64,000 nt of DNA from Pseudomonas sp. UBA2684 (GTDB lineage: Bacteria > Pseudomonadota > Gammaproteobacteria > Pseudomonadales > Pseudomonadaceae): NCBI GenBank assembly GCA_002354655.1, contig DELY01000048.1, positions 1 to 64,000 on the forward strand, written 5' to 3'. The translations under genes were made by a program, and so were the position numbers. The notes below the pieces were generated by a model that made no database searches, had not been told where the DNA came from, and saw only the letters and a program-made list of their open reading frames with translations. Positions 47,944 to 58,500 of this stretch are shown in pieces. The first letter of the stretch is position 1; each line of letters begins with the position of its first letter.

Positions 47944-50169
47944 ATGTCCACCCGTTCGAAGATCATCTATACCTTCACCGACGAAGCCCCAGCCCTCGCC
48001 ACTTATTCGCTTCTGCCTATTGTAGAAGCCTTCGCCGCCTCCGCTGGCATTGCCGTCGAAACACGCGACATCTCTCTTGCAGGACGCATCCTTGCGAGCT
48101 TTGCCGATCAACTGGATGCCGACGAGCAGATCGACGACGACCTCGCCAAGCTGGCCGTGCTGGCCACTTCGCCAGACGCCAACATCATCAAGTTGCCGAA
48201 CATCAGCGCCTCCGTGCCGCAACTCAAGGGCGCTATCGCCGAGTTGCAGGCTCAGGGCTACAACATCCCCGATTTCCCGGAAGACCCGCAGACCGACGCC
48301 GAGAAAGAAGCCCGCGCACGCTACAGCAAAGTGCTCGGCAGCGCGGTCAACCCGGTGCTGCGCGAAGGCAACTCCGACCGCCGCGCTCCGGCCGCGGTCA
48401 AGGCCTTTGCCCGCAAACACCCGCACTCCATGGGCAAGTGGAGCATGGCGTCGCAGTCCCATGCTGACTACATGCGTGGCGGCGATTTCTTCTCCAGCGA
48501 GCAGTCGATCACCATGGCCAAGGCCGGTGACGTGCGCATCGAGTTCGTGGGCAAGGACGGCAAGGTCGAGGTCAAGAAGCAACTCGCCCTGCAGGAAGGC
48601 GAAGTGTTCGACAGCATGTTCATGAGCTGCCGCAAGCTGCGCGACTTCTTCGAGAAAACCCTGCAGGACTGCAAAGAAACTGGCGTGATGTGGTCGCTGC
48701 ACGTCAAGGCGACCATGATGAAGGTGTCCCACCCGATCGTTTTCGGCCACGCCGTCAGCGTCTACTACAAAGAAGCCTTCGATAAGCACGCTGCGGTATT
48801 CGCTGAAATCGGCGTCAATCCGAACAACGGCATCAGCAGCGTCTACGACAAAATCAAATCCCTGCCGGCCTCGCAGCAGGAAGAAATCCTGCACGACATC
48901 CACGCCTGCTACAGCGGTCGCCCGGAAATGGCCATGGTCGACTCGGTCAAGGGCATCACCAACCTGCATATTCCGAGCGACGTGATCGTCGATGCCTCGA
49001 TGCCGGCGATGATCCGCAGCTCCGGGCAGATGTGGGGCAAGGATGGCAAGCTGAAAGACACCAAGGCGGTGATGCCGGAAAGCACCTACGCCCGTATCTA
49101 TCAGGAGATGATTAACTTCTGCAAGACCAACGGCGCGTTTGATCCGATCACCATGGGCAGCGTACCGAACGTCGGCCTGATGGCGCAGAAGGCCGAAGAA
49201 TACGGCTCCCACGACAAGACCTTCGAAATGACCGTCGACGGCAGCATGCGCGTGGTGTCGGCTGACGGCAGCGTGCTCATGCAGCACGAAGTCGAAGCCG
49301 GTGACATCTGGCGTGCCTGCCAGACCAAAGACGCGGCGATCCGCGACTGGGTCAAGCTGGCCGTAACCCGTGCCCGCCAGTCCGCCACGCCAGCAGTCTT
49401 CTGGCTGGATCCGGAGCGCGCCCACGACCGCGAACTGCAAAAGAAGGTCGAAGCCTACCTACAGGAACATGACCTGACCGGTCTGGATATCCGCATGATG
49501 GGCTACAACGAAGCCATTCGTGTGAGCATGGAACGCCTGATTCGTGGTCAGGACACCATCTCGGTGACCGGCAACGTGCTGCGCGACTACCTGACCGACC
49601 TGTTCCCGATCATGGAGCTGGGCACCTCGGCCAAGATGCTCTCCATCGTCCCGCTGATGGCTGGCGGCGGCATGTACGAAACCGGCGCCGGCGGTTCGGC
49701 ACCCAAGCACGTGCAGCAACTGACCGAAGAAAACCACCTGCGCTGGGACTCGCTTGGCGAGTTCCTGGCCCTGGCGGTGTCTCTGGAGGAAACCGGGATC
49801 ATGAGCAGCAACCCGAAAGCCAAGTTGCTGGGTAAAACCCTCGACGCCGCGACCGGCAAACTGCTGGACAACAACAAGTCGCCGTCGCGCAAGACCGGTG
49901 AGCTGGACAACCGTGGCAGCCACTTCTACCTGGCCCTGTACTGGGCCCAGGAACTGGCCGCGCAGAGCGAGGACCTCGAACTGCAAGCGCACTTCAGCCC
50001 GCTGGCGAAAACCCTGAGCGACAACGAGGCAGCCATCGTGGCCGAGCTCAACGCCGTGCAGGGCAAGCCTGTCGACATCGGCGGCTACTACCGCGCCACT
50101 CCGGAGCTGGCCCGCCAGGTCATGCGTCCGAGTTCGACCTTCAACGCCGCGCTCGCCGCACTGGCGTAA
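47944..50169 (+). CDS. idh: Isocitrate dehydrogenase (NADP), monomeric type
   Basis: A 741-residue enzyme of the monomeric family, unrelated in fold size to the 418-residue Icd. [20 protein letters not shown] opens the protein; [20 protein letters not shown] is near 159-178. It performs the same reaction as icd. Pseudomonads often keep both, with the monomeric form dominating under some conditions. GAGAG about ten bases upstream serves as the ribosome-binding site. Confidence 0.96.
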   Translation: MSTRSKIIYTFTDEAPALATYSLLPIVEAFAASAGIAVETRDISLAGRILASFADQLDADEQIDDDLAKLAVLATSPDANIIKLPNISASVPQLKGAIAELQAQGYNIPDFPEDPQTDAEKEARARYSKVLGSAVNPVLREGNSDRRAPAAVKAFARKHPHSMGKWSMASQSHADYMRGGDFFSSEQSITMAKAGDVRIEFVGKDGKVEVKKQLALQEGEVFDSMFMSCRKLRDFFEKTLQDCKETGVMWSLHVKATMMKVSHPIVFGHAVSVYYKEAFDKHAAVFAEIGVNPNNGISSVYDKIKSLPASQQEEILHDIHACYSGRPEMAMVDSVKGITNLHIPSDVIVDASMPAMIRSSGQMWGKDGKLKDTKAVMPESTYARIYQEMINFCKTNGAFDPITMGSVPNVGLMAQKAEEYGSHDKTFEMTVDGSMRVVSADGSVLMQHEVEAGDIWRACQTKDAAIRDWVKLAVTRARQSATPAVFWLDPERAHDRELQKKVEAYLQEHDLTGLDIRMMGYNEAIRVSMERLIRGQDTISVTGNVLRDYLTDLFPIMELGTSAKMLSIVPLMAGGGMYETGAGGSAPKHVQQLTEENHLRWDSLGEFLALAVSLEETGIMSSNPKAKLLGKTLDAATGKLLDNNKSPSRKTGELDNRGSHFYLALYWAQELAAQSEDLELQAHFSPLAKTLSDNEAAIVAELNAVQGKPVDIGGYYRATPELARQVMRPSSTFNAALAALA

Positions 50170-50202
50170 GGCGTCACACCCGGCGTCCAGGCGCTGCTGC
50201 AA

Positions 50203-50233
50203 CACAAACCCCGGCCCGGCGCCGGGGTTTGTG
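50203..50233 (+). terminator. Hairpin after idh
   Basis: CACAAACCCCGGC (50203-50215) pairs perfectly with GCCGGGGTTTGTG (50221-50233); no T tract. Confidence 0.75.
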
Positions 50234-50292
50234 CATTCTGGCCTGGCAGAACCGCGATATGATCGCCTTTTGTCATGACAGGTAGCATTTAT

Positions 50293-50739
50293 ATGGCTTG
50301 GCAGCCGCACATCACCGTGGCCACGGTCATCGAAGACCGGGGCCGTTTTTTACTGGTCGAAGAACTGGCCGAGGGCCGCGCAGTATTCAACCAGCCGGCC
50401 GGTCATCTGGAGGCCAACGAAAGCCTGCCGCAGGCGGCGATTCGCGAAACCCTTGAGGAAACCGGCTGGGATGTCGAGCTGACCGGGGTCACAGGCATCT
50501 ACCTGTACACCGCACCGAGCAACGGCGTGACCTACCAGCGCGTGTGCTTTGCCGCCAAAGCGCTGCGCCACCGTCCCGAGCACCCGCTGGACGACGGCAT
50601 CATTGGCCCGCGCTGGCTGAGCCGCGACGAACTGGCCGCCCAGCCCGAACGCTGGCGCAGCGAGTTGGTGCTGCGCTGCATCGACGACTACCTCGGCAGC
50701 GAGCCTTTCCCGCTGAGTCTGATCCGCGATCCCGCCTGA
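50293..50739 (+). CDS. nudJ: Nudix hydrolase, NudJ-like
   Basis: A 148-residue Nudix protein with the box GHLEANESLPQAAIRETLEE then TGW at about 38-60. NudJ-type enzymes hydrolyse thiamine pyrimidine pyrophosphate and nucleoside di/triphosphates. The ATG at 50293 is chosen over a start six codons earlier. It sits directly upstream of mnmA, as in P. aeruginosa and E. coli. Confidence 0.9.
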   Translation: MAWQPHITVATVIEDRGRFLLVEELAEGRAVFNQPAGHLEANESLPQAAIRETLEETGWDVELTGVTGIYLYTAPSNGVTYQRVCFAAKALRHRPEHPLDDGIIGPRWLSRDELAAQPERWRSELVLRCIDDYLGSEPFPLSLIRDPA

Positions 50740-50814
50740 CGGCCGTGGCGGTCGCCGCAAGACCGCCCGCCCTGCTAGAATCGCCTCCTTTTCAAGCCTG
50801 TGCACACGATCCCC

Positions 50815-51933
50815 ATGCAAGATCCAACTACCCAGCGCGTAATCGTCGGCATGTCCGGCGGTGTCGACTCCTCCGTTTCCGCCCTTCTCCTGCTTGAGCA
50901 GGGGTATCAGGTGGAAGGTCTGTTCATGAAGAACTGGGACGAAGACGACGGTACCGACTACTGCACCGCCATGGACGACCTGGCCGACGCTCAGGCCGTG
51001 TGCGACAAGATCGGCATCAAGCTGCATACCGCCAACTTCGCTGCCGAGTACTGGGACAACGTGTTCGAGCACTTCCTCGCCGAGTACAAGGCCGGTCGCA
51101 CGCCGAACCCGGACATCCTGTGCAACCGTGAGATCAAATTCAAAGCGTTTCTCGACTACGCCCTGATGCTCGGCGCCGACCTGATCGCCACCGGCCACTA
51201 TGTGCGTCGCCGCGACATCGACGGACGCACCGAACTGCTCAAGGGCCTCGATCCGAACAAGGACCAGAGCTACTTCCTGCATGCGGTGGGCGGTGAGCAG
51301 ATTGCCAAGACCCTGTTCCCGGTCGGCGAGTTGGAAAAGCCGCAAGTGCGCGCCATCGCCGAGAAGTACCATCTGGCCACGGCGAAGAAGAAAGACTCCA
51401 CCGGCATCTGCTTTATCGGCGAGCGGCGCTTCAGCGACTTCCTCAAGCAGTACCTGCCTGCCCAGCCAGGCGACATCGAAACCACCGAGGGTGAAGTGAT
51501 TGGCCGCCACCACGGCCTCATGTACCACACCATCGGCCAGCGCCAGGGCTTGGGTATCGGCGGCCTTAAGGACGCCAGCGACGAGCCCTGGTATGTGCTG
51601 TTCAAGGACCTCGAGCGCAACGTGCTGGTGGTCGGCCAGGGCAACGATCACCCGTGGCTGTTCTCCAGTGCCCTGCTTGCCTCGGAGATTTACTGGGTCA
51701 ATCCGCTTGACCTGAGCAGCCCGCGTCCGCTGACCGCCAAGGTCCGTTACCGTCAAGGCGACCAGGCTTGCACGCTGGAAAAAACCGCTGCCGGCTATCG
51801 CGCCCTATTCGCCATGCCGCAACGCGCAGTCACCCCCGGGCAATCGGTGGTGTTTTATGACGGTGAAGTCTGCCTCGGTGGTGGTGTAATCGAAATCGCC
51901 GAACCCTGGAGCAGTAAGGATAAGCATCCATGA
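50815..51933 (+). CDS. mnmA: tRNA-specific 2-thiouridylase
   Basis: A 372-residue enzyme. The PP-loop [15 protein letters not shown] is at about 12-26; the catalytic cysteines lie near 104 ([12 protein letters not shown]) and 200 ([16 protein letters not shown]). It thiolates U34 of tRNA-Lys, Glu and Gln with sulfur delivered by TusE, encoded at 29974. The start at 50815 follows the family N-terminus. The stop overlaps hflD. Confidence 0.96.
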   Translation: MQDPTTQRVIVGMSGGVDSSVSALLLLEQGYQVEGLFMKNWDEDDGTDYCTAMDDLADAQAVCDKIGIKLHTANFAAEYWDNVFEHFLAEYKAGRTPNPDILCNREIKFKAFLDYALMLGADLIATGHYVRRRDIDGRTELLKGLDPNKDQSYFLHAVGGEQIAKTLFPVGELEKPQVRAIAEKYHLATAKKKDSTGICFIGERRFSDFLKQYLPAQPGDIETTEGEVIGRHHGLMYHTIGQRQGLGIGGLKDASDEPWYVLFKDLERNVLVVGQGNDHPWLFSSALLASEIYWVNPLDLSSPRPLTAKVRYRQGDQACTLEKTAAGYRALFAMPQRAVTPGQSVVFYDGEVCLGGGVIEIAEPWSSKDKHP

Positions 51934-52550
51934 GCCCCACCCAGGAACAACTGGTCGCCCTCGGCGCGGTCTTCGAGGCCTCGGTATTGGTCGACAAACT
52001 GGCCCGTACCGGCCAGATCGGCGAGCCGGCCGTCACCTGCATGCTCGGCAGCCTGCTGGTACGCGATCCGCCAAGCACGCTGGACGTATACGGTGGCGAC
52101 GACCTCAACCTGCGCGACGGCTACCGTGCGCTGGTCAGCTCGCTGGAGCGCGACCCGGCCAGCCTGCAACGCGATCCTTTGCGCTACGCCCTGGCCTTGC
52201 TTGCCCTTGAGCGGCAGTTGGCCAAGCGCGATGACTTGCTGCAAGTCATGGGCAGCCGCCTCGATCAGATCCAGCAGCAGGTCGAGCACTTCGGCGTAGC
52301 GCACGAAAACGTGATCGCCTCCTGCGGCAGCCTGTACCAGGACACCATCAGCACCTTCCGCCAGCGGATTCAGGTGCAAGGCGATATGCGCCACCTGCAA
52401 CAAGCCAGCAACGCCTCGAAAATCCGCGCACTGCTGCTCGCCGGTATTCGCTCGGCCCGCCTCTGGCGCCAACTGGGCGGCCATCGCTGGCAGTTGGTGT
52501 TCAGTCGCGGCAAGCTGCTCAAGGAACTCTATCCACTGCTGCGCGGCTGA
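51930..52550 (+). CDS. hflD: High frequency lysogenization protein HflD homologue
   Basis: A 206-residue, mostly helical protein of the HflD family (PF04356), with [20 protein letters not shown] at the start and a C-terminal [20 protein letters not shown]. In E. coli it is membrane-associated and its gene also lies next to mnmA and purB. The cellular role outside phage lambda is unclear. It overlaps mnmA by four bases. Confidence 0.92.
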   Translation: MSPTQEQLVALGAVFEASVLVDKLARTGQIGEPAVTCMLGSLLVRDPPSTLDVYGGDDLNLRDGYRALVSSLERDPASLQRDPLRYALALLALERQLAKRDDLLQVMGSRLDQIQQQVEHFGVAHENVIASCGSLYQDTISTFRQRIQVQGDMRHLQQASNASKIRALLLAGIRSARLWRQLGGHRWQLVFSRGKLLKELYPLLRG

Positions 52551-52552
52551 TC

Positions 52553-53410
52553 ATGAGCAGCCGCATGGACAAACCCATGCAGGGCGCCGCACTGCTGGCG
52601 CTCTCAGCACTGCTGTTCGCGCTGATAGGCGTCGGCGTGCGCGAAGTGTCCGGCAGCGTCAATAACGAATCGGTGGTGTTCTTTCGTAATCTGGTCGGCG
52701 TGCTGTTCTTCTTGCCGCTGATCCTGCTCAAGGGCGTGCGCCCGCTACGCACCAACCGTCTGGCTTCGCACCTGGGCCGCACCGGCTACGGTTTGGCGGC
52801 GATGTATTGCTTCTTCTACGCCATCGCCCACCTGCCGCTGGCCGATGCCATGCTGTTCACCTATTCCGCGCCCCTGTTCACCCCGTTGATCGCCTGGTGG
52901 TGGCTCAAGGAGCCGCTGAGCAAGCGCATACTGGCGACGACCGGGTTTGGCCTGGTTGGCGTGCTGCTGGTAGCCAAACCTTCGGCTGCCCTGCTCGATA
53001 GCCAGGCCCTGATTGGCCTGGCGGCCAGCATCATGGCCGCCTTTGCGTTCGTCTCGATTCGCGAAATGAGCGACACCGAACCGGCCTATCGCATCGTCTT
53101 TTACTTCTCGCTGTTTAGTGCCCTGATTTCAGCGATTCCGCTGGCGTGGGCCTGGCAACCGTTAAGCGATCATCAACTGAGCCTGTTGCTGGGCATCGGC
53201 CTGTTGGCCACCGCCAGCCAACTGATCATGTCCAAGGCTTATGGGCTGGCACCGCCCGGGGCGATTGGCCCGGTTGCGTACCTGGCCATCGTATTTGCCG
53301 GGGCAATTGCCTGGTGGCGTTGGGGCGAAACCCCGGATGCGACGTCGCTAGCCGGCGCAGCACTGATATTCGCCGCCAGCCTGCTGTCGATTAGCCGACG
53401 CGAGCGCTGA
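52553..53410 (+). CDS. EamA/DMT-family transporter
   Basis: A 285-residue inner-membrane protein with ten predicted transmembrane helices in two EamA repeats (first about 10-140, second about 150-280). Family members export amino acids or other metabolites; specificity is unknown. It starts two bases after hflD and so is likely cotranscribed with it, an insertion between hflD and purB. Confidence 0.87.
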   Translation: MSSRMDKPMQGAALLALSALLFALIGVGVREVSGSVNNESVVFFRNLVGVLFFLPLILLKGVRPLRTNRLASHLGRTGYGLAAMYCFFYAIAHLPLADAMLFTYSAPLFTPLIAWWWLKEPLSKRILATTGFGLVGVLLVAKPSAALLDSQALIGLAASIMAAFAFVSIREMSDTEPAYRIVFYFSLFSALISAIPLAWAWQPLSDHQLSLLLGIGLLATASQLIMSKAYGLAPPGAIGPVAYLAIVFAGAIAWWRWGETPDATSLAGAALIFAASLLSISRRER

Positions 53411-53455
53411 ACGGCTGTCGCGCAATCACAGTCCAGGCGCCGATTTCATGTATGA

Positions 53456-54868
<1,413 letters not shown>

Positions 54869-54886
54869 GCGGCAACAGCCCTCCCG

Positions 54887-54911
54887 ACGCCCGGCTGCGC
54901 CGGGCGTTTTT
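54887..54911 (+). terminator. Rho-independent terminator after purB
   Basis: ACGCCCGGC pairs with GCCGGGCGT around a TGC loop, followed by TTTTATTT. Confidence 0.9.
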
Positions 54912-54946
54912 ATTTATGGGTATTTATTCACTTCAAGGGCTTAGCG

Positions 54947-56113
54947 ATGAATCCTGATACTCCACTGCAACTGCTAGGCGGCCTGACACCCCGTGCATTT
55001 CTGCGCGACTACTGGCAGAAAAAGCCGCTGCTGGTACGCCAAGCCATCCCCGGCTTCGAAAGCCCGATCTCACCGGACGAGCTGGCCGGCCTGGCCCTCG
55101 AAGAAGAAGTCGAGTCGCGCCTAGTGCTCGAGCATGGCGCCTGTCCCTGGGAGCTGCGCCGCGGCCCCTTCGCCGAGGATGCCTTCGCCCAGTTGCCCGA
55201 GCGCGACTGGACCCTGCTGGTGCAAGCCGTCGACCAATTCGTTCCGGAAGTGGCCGAGCTGCTGGAAGCATTCAAGTTCTTGCCCAAATGGCGCATCGAC
55301 GACGTGATGGTCAGTTTCGCCGCACCGGGTGGTGGCGTGGGCCCGCACTTCGACAACTACGACGTGTTCCTCCTGCAAGGCCATGGCAAGCGTCGCTGGC
55401 AAGTGGGCCAGATGTGCAACTCCGACAGCCCGCTGCTGGAAAACGTGGATCTGAAGATCCTCGCTGAATTCGCTAAAACTGAAGAATGGGTCCTGGAACC
55501 CGGCGACATGCTCTACCTGCCGCCACTCCTGGCTCACTGTGGTACCGCTGAGGATGATTGTATGACGTATTCCGTAGGCTTCCGCGCGCCCAGCGCCGCT
55601 GAAGTACTGACCCATTTCACTGATTTCCTCGGCCAATTCCTGCCCGAGGAAGAGCGCTACAGCGACGCCGACGCGCAACCGGCCAACGACCCGCACCAGA
55701 TTCAGCGCGACGCCCTGGACCGCCTCAAAGCCCTGCTCAACGAGCACATGGGCGATGAGCGCCTGCTGATGACCTGGTTCGGCCAGTTCATGACCGAACC
55801 GCGCTACCCGGAGCTGATCGCCGGCATCGAGATCGACGAGGAGGCCTTTATTGGCAGCCTCGAAGACGGCGCCGTGCTGGTGCGCAACCCCAGCGCACGT
55901 CTGGCTTGGTCGGAAGTCGGCGAGGACCTGGTGCTGTTCGCCAGTGGCCAGAGCCGTTTGCTCTCGGCCGGCCAGCGTGAGCTGCTCAAGCTGATCTGCT
56001 CGGCCGATGCGTTACATGTCGACAACCTTGGCCCATGGCTCGCCGATGATGAGGGGCGTAACCTGCTTCTGGAACTGGCCAAGCAAGGGAGCCTGGAGTT
56101 TGCCGATGAATGA
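54947..56113 (+). CDS. roxA: Ribosomal protein L16 arginine hydroxylase RoxA-like (JmjC cupin)
   Basis: A 388-residue Fe(II)/2-oxoglutarate oxygenase of the YcfD/RoxA group. The iron-binding HxD lies in GPHFDNYDVFLLQ near 125-137 and the second histidine in LLAHCGTAED near 197. A C-terminal winged-helix-like domain follows. It hydroxylates an arginine of L16. It is downstream of the purB terminator and overlaps the acetyltransferase gene. Confidence 0.92.
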   Translation: MNPDTPLQLLGGLTPRAFLRDYWQKKPLLVRQAIPGFESPISPDELAGLALEEEVESRLVLEHGACPWELRRGPFAEDAFAQLPERDWTLLVQAVDQFVPEVAELLEAFKFLPKWRIDDVMVSFAAPGGGVGPHFDNYDVFLLQGHGKRRWQVGQMCNSDSPLLENVDLKILAEFAKTEEWVLEPGDMLYLPPLLAHCGTAEDDCMTYSVGFRAPSAAEVLTHFTDFLGQFLPEEERYSDADAQPANDPHQIQRDALDRLKALLNEHMGDERLLMTWFGQFMTEPRYPELIAGIEIDEEAFIGSLEDGAVLVRNPSARLAWSEVGEDLVLFASGQSRLLSAGQRELLKLICSADALHVDNLGPWLADDEGRNLLLELAKQGSLEFADE

Positions 56114-56531
56114 GATTCACGTCCGCCTGGCCGACTGGCAGAAGGACAACGCCGAGCTGCGGCGCATTCGCGAAATGGTGTTCATCGCCGAGCAAGCGGT
56201 GCCACCGGAGCTGGAGTGGGATGCGGAAGACCCTGATGCCCTGCACTTTCTTGCTTACGAGGGCGATTATCCGATCGGCACCGCGCGCCTGTTGGCGGAC
56301 GGCCATATCGGCCGGGTATCGGTGCTCAAGGACTGGCGCGGCTTGAAAGTCGGTGATGCACTGCTGCGCGCCGTCATCGGCGAAGCGGAAAAACGTGGCC
56401 TGCAGCAGCAAATGCTCAGCGCCCAGGTGCACGCCACGTCGTTCTATGAAAGGCTTGGGTTTGCCATCGTCAGCGGTGAGTATCTAGACGCCGGCATTCC
56501 GCATGTAGACATGGTGCGCCACAGTGCCTAG
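56106..56531 (+). CDS. GNAT family N-acetyltransferase
   Basis: A 141-residue GNAT protein. The acetyl-CoA loop is GRVSVLKDWRGLKVGDALLR at about 70-89, and SAQVHATSFYERLGFAIVSGEY is near 104-125, as in ElaA/YjcF-type members. The substrate is unknown. It overlaps the roxA gene by eight bases and is followed eight bases later by the next gene, so this is a compact operon. Confidence 0.9.
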   Translation: MNEIHVRLADWQKDNAELRRIREMVFIAEQAVPPELEWDAEDPDALHFLAYEGDYPIGTARLLADGHIGRVSVLKDWRGLKVGDALLRAVIGEAEKRGLQQQMLSAQVHATSFYERLGFAIVSGEYLDAGIPHVDMVRHSA

Positions 56532-56539
56532 AGGCTGAA

Positions 56540-57181
56540 ATGAACGACGAAAACGCCCCGTCAGACGCAACCGACAGCAACGCGCCAGCCGCGCTTCCCG
56601 CCATCGAGTTTCAGTCGCCGGGGCGTTTTACCGTGCACAATCCCAATATACCAACGCCCGACAGCGAGCGTAGCGAACCCGCCCCCTTCGTCCTGGGCGA
56701 ACACCTGGCGCTGGAGCGCTTCAACCTGCCGGACGAAGCGCGCGCTCATGCCCTCGCCCTGCTGCAACAAGCGCAACGCTGCCTGTGCATCTACAGCAGC
56801 GACCTGGAGCCATGGCTCTACCACCACAGCAGCATTCAGGACGCCTGTACGCGCTTTCTTCTGGCCAGCCCGAAAAATCGCTTGCGCATCCTGGTCAAAG
56901 ACGTCGGCCGCGCAGTGCGAGACGGCCACCGCCTGCTCACGCTATCGCGCCGGCTGTCGAGCAACCTGCATATCCGCAAACTGCACCCGGACTACCCAAG
57001 TGAGGCCGTGGCGTTTTTGCTAGCGGATGATCGTGGCCTGCTGTTGCGCCCCGAGCCCGAGCAATTCGCCGGTTATGCGCTGTACCAAGACCCCGCCCGC
57101 GTGCGCTTGCGCCAGGTGCAATTCGATCAAGCCTGGGATAGCAGCATCACCGACCCAGATCTACGGAGTTTCCTGCTATGA
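56540..57181 (+). CDS. Conserved hypothetical protein (HPA2-adjacent, DUF7931-like)
   Basis: A 213-residue cytosolic protein with a variable, Pro/Ala/Ser-rich first 45 residues and a conserved remainder (LQQAQRCLCIYSSDLEPWLY, RLRILVKDVGRAVRDGHRLL, IRKLHPDYPSEAVAFLLADD). This pattern, an HKD-like phospholipase-D-type half fold without an HKD motif, is seen in proteins encoded next to roxA and GNAT genes in pseudomonads. The function is unknown. It overlaps the next gene by four bases. Confidence 0.8.
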   Translation: MNDENAPSDATDSNAPAALPAIEFQSPGRFTVHNPNIPTPDSERSEPAPFVLGEHLALERFNLPDEARAHALALLQQAQRCLCIYSSDLEPWLYHHSSIQDACTRFLLASPKNRLRILVKDVGRAVRDGHRLLTLSRRLSSNLHIRKLHPDYPSEAVAFLLADDRGLLLRPEPEQFAGYALYQDPARVRLRQVQFDQAWDSSITDPDLRSFLL

Positions 57182-57987
57182 GCGTGCGCGCCCTGTTCGC
57201 TGCGGTGCTGTTGAGCCTGAGCCTGCCGCTGAGCGCGGCCAGCGAAGTCATCCCGCTGAATTACCGGACTGCCGACGAGGTGCTCTCGGTGGTGCAATCG
57301 GTATTGGGCAGCGAGGGGCGGGTCAGCGCGTACGGCAACCAGTTGATCGTCAATTCGACGCCAGCGAAGATCGAGGAAATTCGGACCTTGATCACTCAGC
57401 TGGATACCCCGCCACGGCGCCTGTTGATCAGCGTCGACAGCAGCGAGTCCAGCTACCAGAGTGATCGTGGCTATCGCGCTGACGGCTCAATCAGCGCCGG
57501 CGATGCCGACGTGCAGATCGGCCGAGGCGAAATCAATGGCCGCGATCAGGTGCGCATCATCCGCCGCAGCACCGATAGCCGTGGCGGTGGTACGCAGCAG
57601 GTGCAGACCAGCGAGGGTTATCCAGCGCTGATTCAGGTCGGCCAGAGCGTTCCACTCACCACCACCAACCGCGGCCCTTACGGCCAGGTGTACAACAACA
57701 CCGAGTACCGTAACGTCACACGCGGCTTCTACGTCACCGCCAGCCTGACCGGCGATATAGTGCATATCAGCATCAGCAGCAACCGCGATCGGCTGAGCCA
57801 ATCACAGCCGGGAGCCATCGATGTGCAAAGCACCGACACCCGCGTCAGCGGCAGGCTCGGCGAGTGGATCAGCATTGGTGGCGTCAGCGAGCAAAACCTG
57901 GCCGAGCAACGCGATGTACTGCAACGTCGCGCCACCCAAGGTCGTGAAGATATGAGCTTGCGGGTGAAGGTCGAGGTGGTCGATTAA
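57178..57987 (+). CDS. Secretin N-domain-like periplasmic protein
   Basis: A 269-residue exported protein with a Sec signal peptide (residues 1 to about 21, ending SAAS). Residues 22-75 (EVIPLNYRTADEVLSVVQSV to IRTLITQLDTPPRR) match the NolW/N1 domain of secretins such as PilQ and GspD, but the pore-forming secretin domain is replaced by a beta-rich region with a secretin-like QVGQSVPLTTTNR turn. It is too short for an outer-membrane channel. The role is unknown; it may assist assembly of an envelope complex. Confidence 0.82.
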   Translation: MSVRALFAAVLLSLSLPLSAASEVIPLNYRTADEVLSVVQSVLGSEGRVSAYGNQLIVNSTPAKIEEIRTLITQLDTPPRRLLISVDSSESSYQSDRGYRADGSISAGDADVQIGRGEINGRDQVRIIRRSTDSRGGGTQQVQTSEGYPALIQVGQSVPLTTTNRGPYGQVYNNTEYRNVTRGFYVTASLTGDIVHISISSNRDRLSQSQPGAIDVQSTDTRVSGRLGEWISIGGVSEQNLAEQRDVLQRRATQGREDMSLRVKVEVVD

Positions 57988-58500
57988 ACCCTGCGCAGAG
58001 CTGACTCACCGGTCGTCGCGAGAATTATGTAGTAGTCATAAAAAACCACTACAAAACGTTTGACGAACACTTTTAGCAGAGGCATGATGGCCTCGCTCCC
58101 GCTAATCAGGGGCCCTGGTAAGGGCCTCCGGATCGTTCTCCAGCTTACCGCCCGAGACGAACCGTGTTGTAAAGCCCACAAGGCAGTTCGACGAGATTGC
58201 GACTGGAACGAAGTTGTCCTGAGGGACGGGGAAGCGTTTTAACGTAGCAGCCAGCAGACAGTTACAGCCACTGAGTCGTCCAACGGCATCTTTGATCCGG
58301 TAAACGCCAAATGACCTGTCATTTGCAGCAGTTGTAGTCCGCGCACTGTTCGTCTCGTCACCCCCTCCTCCCAGTGCACTGCCGTTCTGGTCACTCTCTC
58401 CATTGTTCTGCTGTGAGCCCCCGCAACCTTAACCTTCGCGATGCAGGTTTTGAGTGGGGAAGTCGGTGCTCAACCAAACACATACTTTGAAGGATTGACC
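57988..58500. other. Long leader region of aceA
   Basis: This 513-base region holds no supported gene. It includes an inverted repeat TGTAGT (58028-58033) and ACTACA (58048-58053), a small hairpin GGCCCT/AGGGCC (58111-58126), and a further TGTAGT at 58333-58338. TGTAGT/ACTACA-type sites resemble reported targets of RccR, a regulator of the glyoxylate shunt in Pseudomonas; this match is by memory of the motif only. AAGGA at 58488-58492 serves aceA translation. Confidence 0.5.

Noticed and set aside
47778-48467. Open frame running from the icd/idh gap into idh
   Set aside because: The composition is Arg/Pro-rich shadow sequence and most of it overlaps idh in another frame.
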